64,000 nt of DNA, from NCBI GenBank assembly GCA_030425045.1, contig JAUHVL010000005.1:62001-126000 (forward strand), written 5' to 3'. The notes under the pieces are model-generated. The model ran no database searches and was not told the origin of the DNA. It was given only the letters and a program-made list of their open reading frames with translations. This DNA comes from a bacterium (GTDB taxonomy: Bacteria; Bdellovibrionota; Bacteriovoracia; Bacteriovoracales; Bacteriovoracaceae). A program made the translations under genes and the position numbers. Positions 53,542 through 62,957 of the stretch are shown here, piece after piece; the first letter of the stretch is position 1, and each line of letters starts with the position of its first letter.

Positions 53542-55630
53542 CTAAGCAAATATCGCCAAAAATTGAAAAAAGAAATCCGATGGCCATTATTGGGCCAAAC
53601 TCTCTTGGGGGATTAAAATAACTTAAAAGGAAAAAGAGGCAGCTGAGACAAAGAAGGATACCCATTTGGAAGGCACATTTTTGATGATAGTGAATCCCGT
53701 CATGACCTTTTCTTTGGGCATAAATAAATTGGATGGCATTATCTCCTGTTAGTCCTACCATCATGGTCACAAAGACACAGCTAAGAAAGTTAATTTTGAT
53801 TTGAAAGATCCAAATCAGTATCAGTAAGATTGAAGGACCCCATAAACTTGCCAAAGAAAAGAGAATTGGACGAGGAAATCGAAACCTTAGTGCTAGTATA
53901 ATAATAAAGATGGCAACTGTGAGAAGTGATAGACCTAGGCTTTTCATAAAACCAAGAGGAATTTTATCTGCAAACTCAGTATAAGAAATGATTTCGCCAA
54001 TTATTTTACAGTTCTCTTGGCAAATATTTTCAATTTCATATTTTGTTTGCTTAAGAGTATTAAACTGTGAACTTTTAAAATAAAGAATATGTCTTTGTTT
54101 ATAATACTCAGATTCATATCTCTTATTTAGTTTGGATCCTCTAAAGTCATTTTTAACAGCTTCTTTATATTTTTCGGGGATACCTGTTGTGATGAACCTA
54201 TTTAGCTGATCTTGATTTTCAATATATTTAATATTTTCGATTTTTTGAATTTTGTTAATGATTTTTTCTTGTGTCTTAAGCGTTTGATTTTCATCAAAGA
54301 CAAGTGAAGAGTAAGCTTCCCAATCTCGAGATTCAGAAAAAAGAGAAAAATCGTATTTTATAGCGTGGTTTTTAGGAAATAAGGAAAGGGGGGAGTCAGA
54401 AACTTGTAAATTAAATAAAATGGCTATCGAGAAGGGAAAACATAGTAGCGTTAAGTAACTAAGTATTTTTTTGGGTTTGATCTTTTGTAAAAAATGATCC
54501 CATTTAGGTGATGTGATAAAATCACGACTTTTATCTATGAGTGTTGTGACTTTTAATAACTTAAATACCTCTGGTAACACGATAAAGACGGCAAACCACT
54601 CTAGAAGAGCTCCTATTGCGGCCATCACTCCAAACCGAGCGACTAAATCAATACCACTAAAATACAAACTTCCAAAGCCTAGAACAGTTGTACAAGAAGT
54701 AAGAAGGCTTGGCATTTTAAGAGATTCAAAGGCTTCGTCTAGAGATTTACCTTTTGCATTTTCATGAAGAATAAAAAAGTAGTCTTCAAGAGATGAGACG
54801 GCAATCATGATAAATAAACCAGATGAAAGAATTTCTAGAGGAATTTTAAATGTCGCCATGATGGCGTAAACAATAATTCCTACCCAAGAAAAACTTAGGA
54901 GAAGAAAAAATCCACTTTTAAAAGTACCAAATAAAAACTTAAATAAAACAAATAAAAACAAAAGGTAAGCAATATTTAAAAGAGTATTTTGTTTCACACC
55001 AACAAAAGCATAATAGGTAAAAGCCGCTGGCCCAATTACCAGTACTTGATACGTTTGTGAGAATATATCATTGGCACTTTTGATTATTTTTTTTATGGAA
55101 AATGGGTCAAAAGAGCCAAACTTTTGTGGTGGAGGAGCATCAGCAAGTTCAATCTCCATCGAGAATTCATTCCCCGCTTCATTGGTAATGATGTTTTTCC
55201 AAGGTGTTTGATTAAAAAAATTAAGATTACTTTTTTCATGATCTCTTTTGATTATTTTCTTATAGAAAATATAATCTTCGTCTTGTATTTCTGTTTTTAG
55301 AAAACTAAATGGTGAGGTAATTTGCTCTGCGAGATTTTTTTCATAAAGAATTTCGTTTTGCCAGTTTTCAATTTTGTTAAATTCATCTTTTGACCAATTT
55401 CTGGTCTTCTTTTTTAAAATGATAGAAAAAGTATTTTTGAGATTAAATTCTTCTTTAAAATGTTGATAATTTTGTGAACTTGGTAGGTTCTTATCAACCA
55501 GTTCAGACATGGACACAAGGATTTTTAAGTCTTTGAGTTTTGGTACAAGTGCCACTGTTAATAGGGTAATGATAGTGCAAATCGCAAAACTTTTCCGAGT
55601 GGAATGCTTGGGTACTTCTTTATTTCTCAT
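53516..55630 (-). CDS. RND superfamily (MMPL-like) exporter
   Basis: The 704-residue protein has an N-terminal membrane anchor, a first periplasmic loop (about 35-205), a block of five or six helices with a sterol-sensing-like SSLEDYFFILHENAKGK segment, a second periplasmic loop (about 400-540) and a second helix block with GLTGDNAIQFIYAQRKGHDG. This two-fold layout is that of RND/MMPL lipid exporters. It probably exports a lipid or hydrophobic compound. It is monocistronic, opposite to the lipoprotein genes. Confidence 0.85.
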   Translation of the reverse strand: MRNKEVPKHSTRKSFAICTIITLLTVALVPKLKDLKILVSMSELVDKNLPSSQNYQHFKEEFNLKNTFSIILKKKTRNWSKDEFNKIENWQNEILYEKNLAEQITSPFSFLKTEIQDEDYIFYKKIIKRDHEKSNLNFFNQTPWKNIITNEAGNEFSMEIELADAPPPQKFGSFDPFSIKKIIKSANDIFSQTYQVLVIGPAAFTYYAFVGVKQNTLLNIAYLLFLFVLFKFLFGTFKSGFFLLLSFSWVGIIVYAIMATFKIPLEILSSGLFIMIAVSSLEDYFFILHENAKGKSLDEAFESLKMPSLLTSCTTVLGFGSLYFSGIDLVARFGVMAAIGALLEWFAVFIVLPEVFKLLKVTTLIDKSRDFITSPKWDHFLQKIKPKKILSYLTLLCFPFSIAILFNLQVSDSPLSLFPKNHAIKYDFSLFSESRDWEAYSSLVFDENQTLKTQEKIINKIQKIENIKYIENQDQLNRFITTGIPEKYKEAVKNDFRGSKLNKRYESEYYKQRHILYFKSSQFNTLKQTKYEIENICQENCKIIGEIISYTEFADKIPLGFMKSLGLSLLTVAIFIIILALRFRFPRPILFSLASLWGPSILLILIWIFQIKINFLSCVFVTMMVGLTGDNAIQFIYAQRKGHDGIHYHQKCAFQMGILLCLSCLFFLLSYFNPPREFGPIMAIGFLFSIFGDICLAKTLTQKT

Positions 55631-55722
55631 AGGAAAATTTTATTTATTTCATAACTGGCTACAATGGGGGATAATTCCATAAAATAACCTTACTGAGTTA
55701 GTGTATAGCCTTGGGGAACATC

Positions 55723-57228
55723 ATGAAAGTCATTGTATTAATTTTAAGCTCATTATTTTTTCTTGGTAATTCTTTTGCCGCAAAAGAGAAAAATTCTGGA
55801 AATCACAAGTTTAAGTGGATTAAGGGAAATGAGATGAAGGGCCTCATCATCAAGGCAAGAAAAAGGTCGAAAAAACGTTCTGTTGCAAATAGCTCAATCA
55901 ATTTAAGCCGTATGTCTAAAGAATTTAAAGAAATTCAGGCGGGAATTTTTGCGGCAGATACTCCTGAAAAAATCGATCATATGCTTAATGAATTAGAAAA
56001 AAATATTGATTCCTTACCAAATGATGCAAAATTTTTAGCGACTCAACTTCTTTTACTCAAACCTTTTAGAGGTTTAACCTATAGAATGATCCCCTTGGCC
56101 GAGAAAGAGAGAATTTCTCATTCGTTTTTACGAACTCAAGTTAAAAAGACAGCATCTAATATGAATGTTCACTTACCAGAGCTAGTGTATTGGGAAGCAG
56201 GATTTAAGTATATAACAGAGCCTTTTAAAGTCGAAGGTGAGGTGGTTTCTCAGTTTAAAGACAAGTTTAGCATGACTGGAAATGGGACAAGCGGTACCTT
56301 AGAGTTCCAAAAGTATATAGAAAACGAAATTCATAATGCACTAGCTACGGCAATATCAAGAATAGAGTCAATTAATCTCGATAATGGAGAATATATTATT
56401 TGGGATAATAGAACTCTTTTTGGTCAAAATTCTTTTCAAGATGATATTGAAGATATTCGTTATAGAAAAATTACCAAAGCAGAACTGAATTTGGCGTTAA
56501 GCTCTCTTCATATGGGGTTACATTATATAAACTACTTTGTTTCGTACGATATTAGAGGTCTATTAAGCCTTTCAAGAGATATTGGTAAACTATACGGAAT
56601 TGATGGCTTTTTATCGAGAGACCCTAACGGTGTCTCTTCTAAGCAGATCACAGATGTCATGAACGAGCGCCAGTATAGAAATATTTTTACCTTTAAAGAT
56701 GGTTATGAAGAAAAAATGAAAACAAGTTATCTTCATTTAAAACAAGGTCTTCGCTATTTGAGAATTGCTAGAGAAGAAATAAGAAATAAGCCTGTTGATC
56801 GTTTTCTTGCGATAGACCCTTCGAAGGTTAACGTTTTTGATACAGACATTGAGAAGCAACTTAAAAATATTGAATGTTTAATTCAAGATCAAAATGAAAA
56901 TAACTCTTCAAACTGCCCTATTAGAAGTGCTGTGACTGGGCATACTGTTGTTGTTGATCTGAAAAGGTTTTATGATAATCCACCAAAAGACTTAAAGGCA
57001 TTTCTTCCTACGAGTCATGAAACAGGAAGTAAAAAACTATCAAAGCACGGTGTAAAATATCCCAATTATTATATCGGTAGACCAAATGCTTGGAATTTAG
57101 AGCCTTATAAAAATCACATTTTTCCAACTCTTGGGAAACAAGAAGATGTCATGAAGTATGTGAGAACGTTAAGGCAATCTTATGGTGGTGAAGCTTTTGG
57201 AGCTCCCCTAACTCTCTTTGTTCAATAA
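55723..57228 (+). CDS. secreted protein of unknown family coupled to phenylalanine hydroxylase
   Basis: ATG 55723 follows GGGGA at 5 nt spacing. The 501-residue product has a signal peptide (MKVIVLILSSLFFLGNSFA) then a basic stretch (KARKRSKKRSVANS) and long helical segments, with two cysteines (IECLIQD, NCPIRSA). No family is recognised. Its stop lies 11 nt before the hydroxylase start, with a shared short ribosome site, so the two are co-transcribed. Why a periplasmic-looking protein is paired with a cytoplasmic amino-acid hydroxylase is unclear. Confidence 0.65.
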   Translation: MKVIVLILSSLFFLGNSFAAKEKNSGNHKFKWIKGNEMKGLIIKARKRSKKRSVANSSINLSRMSKEFKEIQAGIFAADTPEKIDHMLNELEKNIDSLPNDAKFLATQLLLLKPFRGLTYRMIPLAEKERISHSFLRTQVKKTASNMNVHLPELVYWEAGFKYITEPFKVEGEVVSQFKDKFSMTGNGTSGTLEFQKYIENEIHNALATAISRIESINLDNGEYIIWDNRTLFGQNSFQDDIEDIRYRKITKAELNLALSSLHMGLHYINYFVSYDIRGLLSLSRDIGKLYGIDGFLSRDPNGVSSKQITDVMNERQYRNIFTFKDGYEEKMKTSYLHLKQGLRYLRIAREEIRNKPVDRFLAIDPSKVNVFDTDIEKQLKNIECLIQDQNENNSSNCPIRSAVTGHTVVVDLKRFYDNPPKDLKAFLPTSHETGSKKLSKHGVKYPNYYIGRPNAWNLEPYKNHIFPTLGKQEDVMKYVRTLRQSYGGEAFGAPLTLFVQ

Positions 57229-57239
57229 AGAGGCTATTC

Positions 57240-58064
57240 TTGGGTGGTCATACTTATATTTCTAAAGAGTCTGATCGTGACGGTTTTGTTAAGTGGACAA
57301 ATATAGAGAATGAAACCTGGTCAAAGTTAATAGCAAGACAAAATGAAGTCGCAAAGACCAATGCTTCTGAAATCTTTCTCGATGGTCTTGAGAAGTTAAA
57401 TTTTCCAAACGACAGAGTCCCTCAAATACCAGATATTAATAAAACTCTTAAAGAGTTAACAGGCTGGTCAGTTGTTCCTGTGCCCGCCTTAATTCATCCA
57501 TCAGAATTTTATGCTCTTCTCGCTGATAAAAAGTTTCCAGCGGCCACGTTTATTAGAATTCCAGAAGAGCTCGATTATATTGAGGAGCCGGATATCTTTC
57601 ATGAGATTTATGGTCATACACCACTTTTATGTTCAAAAGAAGTGACCGACTTTATGTATGACTTTGGTAAATTGGCTGAAAAGGCAGATAAAAAACATAG
57701 AAGAAGATTGTTTCGATTGTTTTGGTTTTCAATTGAGTTTGGAATGATTCGTGAAAATGAGAAACTAAAAGCGTTAGGAGCAGGAATTCTATCTTCGATT
57801 GGTGAAACCAAATATTGCTTAACGGACAAACCCGTTATGCAAGACTTTGTACCTGAAGAAGTAGTGAGAACTCCTTACCGAATTGATATCATGCAGCCAC
57901 TATATTTTGTTCTCGACAATATTTATGAACTTGCTAAAGCCCTAAAAACAGAGCCTCTTGCTATGATTGAGCAGGCCATTACCTTGGGGGATCATACCCC
58001 GTTATTTGAATCAAAAGGAAAAACGCTAGATACTGACTCTGGTGCTATGGAAGATCATAATTGA
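57240..58064 (+). CDS. phhA: phenylalanine 4-monooxygenase
   Basis: The 274-residue protein matches bacterial aromatic amino acid hydroxylases: H121 and H126 in FHEIYGHTP and E166 in FWFSIEFGM form the iron-binding 2-His-1-Glu triad, and WSVVPVPALIHPSEFYALLA is the family's pterin region. It converts phenylalanine to tyrosine using tetrahydropterin and oxygen. The start is TTG 57240 with AAAGAGG about 6 nt upstream. No homogentisate or pterin-recycling gene lies nearby. Confidence 0.93.
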   Translation: MGGHTYISKESDRDGFVKWTNIENETWSKLIARQNEVAKTNASEIFLDGLEKLNFPNDRVPQIPDINKTLKELTGWSVVPVPALIHPSEFYALLADKKFPAATFIRIPEELDYIEEPDIFHEIYGHTPLLCSKEVTDFMYDFGKLAEKADKKHRRRLFRLFWFSIEFGMIRENEKLKALGAGILSSIGETKYCLTDKPVMQDFVPEEVVRTPYRIDIMQPLYFVLDNIYELAKALKTEPLAMIEQAITLGDHTPLFESKGKTLDTDSGAMEDHN

Positions 58065-58119
58065 TTGTTACTTAGTGATCTAAGGTCTAGAATATGATCT
58101 TCTTATGAAAGGAGCTCAG

Positions 58120-58470
58120 ATGAAGTTTTTAGTGGTAATGTTTTTACTCATGTCTAATGTCTATGCAGATAAAATAATTAAAATTGAAATCGGAAAAGAT
58201 TATAAAAACTACTCAACAGAAGAACTTAGACAAAGAGTTTGGAGATTAGAAAAAGCTGTATGGCAATTACAAAGACGAGTATTTGAACTTGAAGCGACCT
58301 CTCAAAACTCTGAGAAAAAAGACTGGATTTGTAAAATTACGGCCATGGGGCAGACCTATACAGGAATTGGTGGCTCACGGGCCGTTGCCGAAGCCTATGC
58401 CTATGAAAACTGTAAAAAAGGCCAGAAGGGATCTACTTTCTTTTGTAAAGTACCCAAATGTTCAAACTAA
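58120..58470 (+). CDS. small secreted protein with a cysteine-rich C-terminal domain
   Basis: ATG 58120 has AAAGGAG 5 nt upstream; an ATG 15 nt earlier would include it. The 116-residue product has a signal peptide (MKFLVVMFLLMSNVYA), a heptad-like helix (ELRQRVWRLEKAVWQLQRRV) that could form a coiled coil, and a C-terminal region with four Cys (WICKI, ENCKK, FFCKVPKC). It is probably a small periplasmic oligomer. No family is recognised. Confidence 0.65.
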   Translation: MKFLVVMFLLMSNVYADKIIKIEIGKDYKNYSTEELRQRVWRLEKAVWQLQRRVFELEATSQNSEKKDWICKITAMGQTYTGIGGSRAVAEAYAYENCKKGQKGSTFFCKVPKCSN

Positions 58471-58520
58471 GACTGATCTGGGTCAATAGATTTTTTGTGA
58501 CCATGATGTAGACTTTTCTT

Positions 58521-59318
58521 ATGAAGAGTATAGAGCTTGAAGCATTCGTTAGAATTGTTCCTTTTTTAAGTGGTTTGATAATTTTCAGCCTAATCGGCTT
58601 TATCAAACCTTTTAGAAAACAAAAGAGAAAACTATCGAGTTACTTTTCAAATATTGTGCTTACATTTTTAAATTCATTTCTCGCAAAATTGATTTTACCG
58701 CTTTCTCTTGGTGCTTGGGCAATAGAGGTTTCAAGTAATGGTTGGGGGCTTTTCAATTTCCTAGGGCTAAATTTTTACGTGAATATTATTTTAACAGTAG
58801 TGTTAATGGATCTTGTTGTATATTGGCAGCATCGAATATTTCATCTCGTTCCAGCTCTTTGGAGATTACATAGAGTACACCACACAGATATTCATTTTGA
58901 CACGACAACAGCATTGAGATTTCATCCCCTTGAAATTCTTCTATCAATTCTAATCCAAGGATTTTTTATAACACTTCTTGGAGCGAGCTTTTGGGGTGTG
59001 CTACTATTTAGTAGCCTATTAAATTTTTCGGCTATGTTTAATCACGGAAATTTTGCGTTACCTCGTGTCGTTGAAAAACTCTTGGTCAGCATGATTGTGA
59101 CACCTGACATGCATCGTGTTCATCATTCTGTCGTTAAAAATGAGACAAATTCTAATTATGGATTTTTCTTATCAATCTGGGATAAAGTGTTTTCCTCTTA
59201 CGTCGAAATGCCAAAATCTGATCCTCAAACGATGGATATCGGTATAGAGTATTTTCGTGAAGAAAAAAATAGCAGGCTAGATCAATTACTAATTCAACCC
59301 TTTCGGAGATCATTATGA
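58521..59318 (+). CDS. sterol desaturase / fatty-acid hydroxylase family protein
   Basis: The 265-residue membrane protein has the histidine boxes HRIFHLVPALWRLHRVHHTD, then RFHPLE and HRVHHSV, which ligate a di-iron centre. Four or five membrane segments surround them. It belongs to the broad FA_hydroxylase superfamily that hydroxylates or desaturates sterols, fatty acids or ether lipids; the lipid here is unknown. It overlaps the rhodanese gene by 4 nt (ATGA). Confidence 0.88.
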   Translation: MKSIELEAFVRIVPFLSGLIIFSLIGFIKPFRKQKRKLSSYFSNIVLTFLNSFLAKLILPLSLGAWAIEVSSNGWGLFNFLGLNFYVNIILTVVLMDLVVYWQHRIFHLVPALWRLHRVHHTDIHFDTTTALRFHPLEILLSILIQGFFITLLGASFWGVLLFSSLLNFSAMFNHGNFALPRVVEKLLVSMIVTPDMHRVHHSVVKNETNSNYGFFLSIWDKVFSSYVEMPKSDPQTMDIGIEYFREEKNSRLDQLLIQPFRRSL

Positions 59319-59662
59319 AAATTGTTTTATCAATTCTTTTATCGCTAGTTATGTTCATCTCTCAAGCTGGAGATCTCGATTCTTGGAAAAAAATGTTAAG
59401 TGAAGATAAGGCGATTGGATTAGACATAAGAAGTTACCCTGAGTTGAAATTAAACCCTGCAGAGGGAGCAATTCATTTGTCATATTTTGGTTTTAGTCAG
59501 GATAAAATTAAGGCCCTTAAAATGGATCCGAATAAGACGATTCTTGTTTTTTGTGAGTCAGGAGGAAGAGCAAGTAAGGCACTCGATGACTTAAAAGAAG
59601 CAGGATTTTCTAAAGTAATTAATATCAAAGACTGGAGAACTTGGAATAAGATTAAAAACTAA
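59315..59662 (+). CDS. secreted single-domain rhodanese
   Basis: The 115-residue protein has a signal peptide (MKIVLSILLSLVMFISQA) and a rhodanese domain with active-site C80 in VFCESGGRASKAL. Periplasmic single-domain rhodaneses are thought to handle sulphane sulphur or act as redox/sulphur carriers. It is coupled to the lipid hydroxylase gene and overlaps the convergent DUF2914 gene by 4 nt. Confidence 0.88.
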   Translation: MKIVLSILLSLVMFISQAGDLDSWKKMLSEDKAIGLDIRSYPELKLNPAEGAIHLSYFGFSQDKIKALKMDPNKTILVFCESGGRASKALDDLKEAGFSKVINIKDWRTWNKIKN

Positions 59663-60741
59663 AAAGTATGTTTTTTCCATACTCTTAATGTTTCTTCATT
59701 AGAGTTTGTTATGATAAAGCTAATACTACCAATTTCAAGGCCTGACTGTGTTTCAACGTAAGCACGCCACTTACCCTCAGTGTAATTTTCTTTATAGGCA
59801 AAACCTCTAAAACCTTTCTCTCTTCCGCCTGTAATACGGAGAGGAATTTTGTCACTTTGTTTCCACTTTCCTCTGATTTCTTTTTCAAAGCGTAAATAGA
59901 TTTTATCCTCAAAACCGCGAGGGGCAAAAATGCTGGCAAAGAAATAAACTTTATCTCCAGCTCGAGCAGAAAAGCGTTGATCTCCTCTGTGCCAAAAGCG
60001 ATACCAGGGATTTTGGTGATAGAGGTGATATTTTCCCTCAATCTTTTCAAGGTTGTGATAGATTCCTGCATATTGAAGACTGAGTGGAATTGGTGGAATG
60101 ACTTTCAAGAGATATAAAAAGAGAAAGAAACATGCTGTGATAAGACCTGGTTTTAAATAGAGGTTTTTAAGTTTAACGATGTTACTTGTTTTTAACTTAC
60201 AAATCAGTTTGAAATTAAGATAAATAAGAAAACAGAAAACACTTACCGATAAAAAGAATGTCAGCATATTCATTTTGCCAATAAGCTGGGGGATGACGGC
60301 AATAATAAAGCTAAAGAAGTTTAGGTGAAACAAGATACTTTTAACAAGGGGACCTAATCTTTTAAAGAAATCAACTTCATTGAGAATTAAAAAAGTTGTA
60401 ATGATTAATATAAAAATAAATGACGATATTCCGCTAGCGCTTTTGAAGTAGAAAATACTGAACGCACTTAAGAGGGCCCCTTGGCAAAAATGATAGGCTT
60501 CATCGAGATAAGGGGCAATAAATCTAAGAAACTTTGGAAGTTTTAACTCCCATTCCCATTCTTGAAGGTGTCCTAATAAAATAACCCCAGAAATGAGAAA
60601 GTAAGCGATGAATGAAATCAGATTGAAGGGGTCGTCAATTCTTCCAAGAGTTAAAATATCAAATAAAAAACCACCAAGAAAAAAAGCAATATTGTAATAG
60701 CTATGATACTTTTCATGGAATTGTTTTATTGCTGTGTTCAT
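59659..60741 (-). CDS. DUF2914 family membrane protein
   Basis: The 360-residue protein has about eight membrane segments in the N-terminal two-thirds and a C-terminal soluble domain with KIPLRITGGREKGFRGFAYK and GKWRAYVETQSGLEIG, matching DUF2914. Function is unknown; the soluble domain is probably periplasmic and beta-rich. It has no operon partner on its strand. Confidence 0.82.
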   Translation of the reverse strand: MNTAIKQFHEKYHSYYNIAFFLGGFLFDILTLGRIDDPFNLISFIAYFLISGVILLGHLQEWEWELKLPKFLRFIAPYLDEAYHFCQGALLSAFSIFYFKSASGISSFIFILIITTFLILNEVDFFKRLGPLVKSILFHLNFFSFIIAVIPQLIGKMNMLTFFLSVSVFCFLIYLNFKLICKLKTSNIVKLKNLYLKPGLITACFFLFLYLLKVIPPIPLSLQYAGIYHNLEKIEGKYHLYHQNPWYRFWHRGDQRFSARAGDKVYFFASIFAPRGFEDKIYLRFEKEIRGKWKQSDKIPLRITGGREKGFRGFAYKENYTEGKWRAYVETQSGLEIGSISFIITNSNEETLRVWKKHTF

Positions 60742-60791
60742 GGTTCCCCTTGGCCTTGAACCATTATAAACTAAAAAAATGAGAATAAATT

Positions 60792-61763
60792 TTGAATTTT
60801 CTTAAGTCCATCAATTTTGTTCAATGCCTTTTTCTACTGATTTGGATTGGCTTAATCTTTGTTGGTGGTGTCTATCCCGACTTTTTTAATCATGGATTCA
60901 TGTCCATTACCATGCTTTTTGGTTCTTTTATTGCTGGTGCAACGAGTGAAGGAGGAGGGGCGGTTGCATTTCCTGTAATGACATTATTATTTAATATAGC
61001 CCCTCAAGATGCGCGTGATTTTTCAACCTTAATTCAAAGTTTTGGTATGACGAGTGCCAGTTATATAATTATTAAAAGTAAAATTAAGATTGCTAAAAAT
61101 CTTATTTTGATTTGCCTTGTCGGTAGCTTTATGGGGCAGCTTTTTGGTTTTCACTTTTTGGAAAAAGTTATTTCTCCAGTATCATTAAAAATAGCCTTCA
61201 CCTCTATTTGGATGAGTTTTGCTCTTGTTTTATTTCTCCAACTTAAAAAACAAAATAAAGAAGAGGATATTTCTTTTACTCCATTAAGTATCACTTTGTG
61301 CTTGGTTTTTTCTTTGTTTGGTGGAGTCATCACGTCCTTGACTGGAAGTGGTGTTGATATCTTTACGTTCTCTATTGCTGTACTTTATTTTGGGATTTGT
61401 GAAAAGATAGCCACACCGACGTCCGTTGTTCTTATGGCCATTAATTCAATTATTGCCTGTCTTCTAAAGTTATCACTTTATGATGGGATTTCTTCAGAGG
61501 CATATTCTTACTGGCTGGTTTGTCTACCCGTGGTTATTTTTGGTGCGCCAATTGGAGCACTTTTTATAAACAAACGATCTAAAAAGTTTATTATCTATTT
61601 TTTGCAGGCTTCGATCATTCTTCAGTTTATTTATTCTTGGATAATCTTGCCTTTAAATCAAAATCAAAAAATATTGAGTCTTAGCTTGCTGATAGGTGGT
61701 TTGTTGATCTTTTTTATGATGAGTAAAAAAGAAACAAACCGTCTAGACAGGGGGGGGGTCTAG
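60792..61763 (+). CDS. TSUP family (TauE/SafE) permease
   Basis: The 323-residue protein has about nine membrane segments and the paired TauE/SafE phrases SFIAGATSEGGGAVAFPVMT and GSGVDIFTFSIAVLYF. Such permeases move sulphite, sulphonates or related anions. The start is TTG 60792; no better start is seen nearby. Its last codons and stop (TAG 61761) lie within the downstream terminator hairpin. The upstream rhodanese suggests a possible link to sulphur, but that gene is not in the same operon. Confidence 0.85.
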   Translation: MNFLKSINFVQCLFLLIWIGLIFVGGVYPDFFNHGFMSITMLFGSFIAGATSEGGGAVAFPVMTLLFNIAPQDARDFSTLIQSFGMTSASYIIIKSKIKIAKNLILICLVGSFMGQLFGFHFLEKVISPVSLKIAFTSIWMSFALVLFLQLKKQNKEEDISFTPLSITLCLVFSLFGGVITSLTGSGVDIFTFSIAVLYFGICEKIATPTSVVLMAINSIIACLLKLSLYDGISSEAYSYWLVCLPVVIFGAPIGALFINKRSKKFIIYFLQASIILQFIYSWIILPLNQNQKILSLSLLIGGLLIFFMMSKKETNRLDRGGV

Positions 61764-61779
61764 ACGGTCTGTTTTTTTT
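61738..61779 (+). terminator. rho-independent terminator overlapping the TSUP stop codon
   Basis: Perfect 11-bp arms ACCGTCTAGAC (61738-61748) and GTCTAGACGGT (61758-61768) enclose a 9-nt loop (61749-61757) that is almost all G, followed after 3 nt by eight T (61772-61779). The TSUP stop codon lies in the right arm. Confidence 0.92.
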
Positions 61780-61801
61780 GATAGACTTTTAAATCTATCA
61801 A

Positions 61802-62587
61802 TTATTGATTAATAACTCTTCTTGTTGTTGTTGTGGTTCCTTCCCATACTCTTCTAAAGAACCTTCCTGTATTTCTAAGCCCATTATTTACATGGTCAAT
61901 TACAGGAGCATCAGGATCCTGAACTCTTGTGTAGGCCCTGTCTGTAATATTAACGTGATCGAGTTGATTAAAGGCGGCTGGGTTACATCCGTCTCCAACG
62001 CTTTCGTCTTCACGATTTGAGTAGTAAAAAGATTGATTTCTCAGTGCTGCTAAATTTCCTTCAGCCGTATCAACAACCAAGTGACCTTCTTCAGTTAGCT
62101 CTACACCTTCAAATTGAGGAATTCTTAATTGCTCAATTGATTGTCCTTCTAGATCATGTCCTTCAGGGTATCTCTCAAGAGCGATACCATTCATCTGTCT
62201 TTCAAGGGCACTTGCAATGCCATTAACACAAGCACTTCTCGCCATTTGGTCAGGCACAGCTGCTGAAAGTCTTTCGTGCATTAATGGTCTGGTTACGATA
62301 GTGTGAGGCCCATGCTGTTGACCACTATGATCGTCGTTATATGTAAAGAAAGCATTACTGATAACATAGTAGTAACATCTTCCTCTATCTTTCCTATCCC
62401 ATTCTCTTTGTGTGTAATTAACTCCGTGTCTATTTAAAACACATTCTGTTTCTCTTACTTCAACATTGGCATCACCAGAGTAAGTTAAGAGATCCATTTT
62501 TCTTCCCATTCTAAGCTCATCAGCTGATGTTGCTGGGATAAGTAAAGATGCCACCAGGGCAGTTTTCAATATTGTTATTGTTTTCAT
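61802..62587 (-). CDS. secreted protein of unknown family (261 aa)
   Basis: ATG 62587 is preceded by AAAGGGAGGA. The product has a signal peptide (MKTITILKTALVASLLIPATSA) and a mature part with cysteines in ETECVLN, GRCYYYV, RSACVNG and GDGCNPA, suggesting disulphides. Segment CYYYVISNAFFTYNDD may be an exposed beta sheet. No family is recognised. The C-terminus is basic (RRVWEGTTTTTRRVINQ). It is divergent from the XRE-ImmA gene. Confidence 0.65.
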   Translation of the reverse strand: MKTITILKTALVASLLIPATSADELRMGRKMDLLTYSGDANVEVRETECVLNRHGVNYTQREWDRKDRGRCYYYVISNAFFTYNDDHSGQQHGPHTIVTRPLMHERLSAAVPDQMARSACVNGIASALERQMNGIALERYPEGHDLEGQSIEQLRIPQFEGVELTEEGHLVVDTAEGNLAALRNQSFYYSNREDESVGDGCNPAAFNQLDHVNITDRAYTRVQDPDAPVIDHVNNGLRNTGRFFRRVWEGTTTTTRRVINQ

Positions 62588-62683
62588 CGGGTCCTCCCTT
62601 TTTAATTCTATTGCCTTTTAATAAGCATATTCCGTGCCAAAAAAAGCGCTTAAATTATTGAAAAAGTGAGGAGGAAATGTCGC

Positions 62684-62711
62684 AATGATGACATTGTAAT
62701 GATGACATTGT
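62684..62711. repeat. perfect tandem 14-bp repeat
   Basis: AATGATGACATTGT occurs twice without a gap (62684-62697 and 62698-62711), and each unit contains an imperfect dyad (AATG...CATT). It lies about 100 bp upstream of the secreted-protein gene at 62587 and 247 bp upstream of the divergent XRE-ImmA gene, so it may be a binding site for either. The rest of the gap 62588-62957 holds no gene. Confidence 0.6.
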
Positions 62712-62862
62712 ATAGAAATTAGACGATTTTTGCATATAAAGCCGCCAGATGAGAATAATAATTGCCACCTTCTTGAATTCAACCCGGAAATAACAGTTAA
62801 CAACAAGCAAAATAAACCTAGTAATTTCAATTAATTAAGTACAAATTAAAGATTTGGCCTTG

Positions 62863-62929
62863 TTTTACCGAGTTAACGGTAGTAAAATTAAATTAACAAA
62901 AGTAAACAATTGTTGATCGGTTTACTTTT
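62863..62929. promoter_or_regulatory. two inverted repeats upstream of the XRE-ImmA gene
   Basis: The first (62863-62887) has outer arms TTTTAC/GTAAAA and inner TACCG/CGGTA around AGTTAA. The second (62898-62929) has perfect 10-bp arms AAAAGTAAAC (62898-62907) and GTTTACTTTT (62920-62929). They share the half-site GTAAA/TTTAC and end 29 bp before the start codon. This is the usual position of an XRE-family autoregulatory operator. Confidence 0.55.
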
Positions 62930-62957
62930 ATATGTTAGAAGGATCTGGGAATTATTT

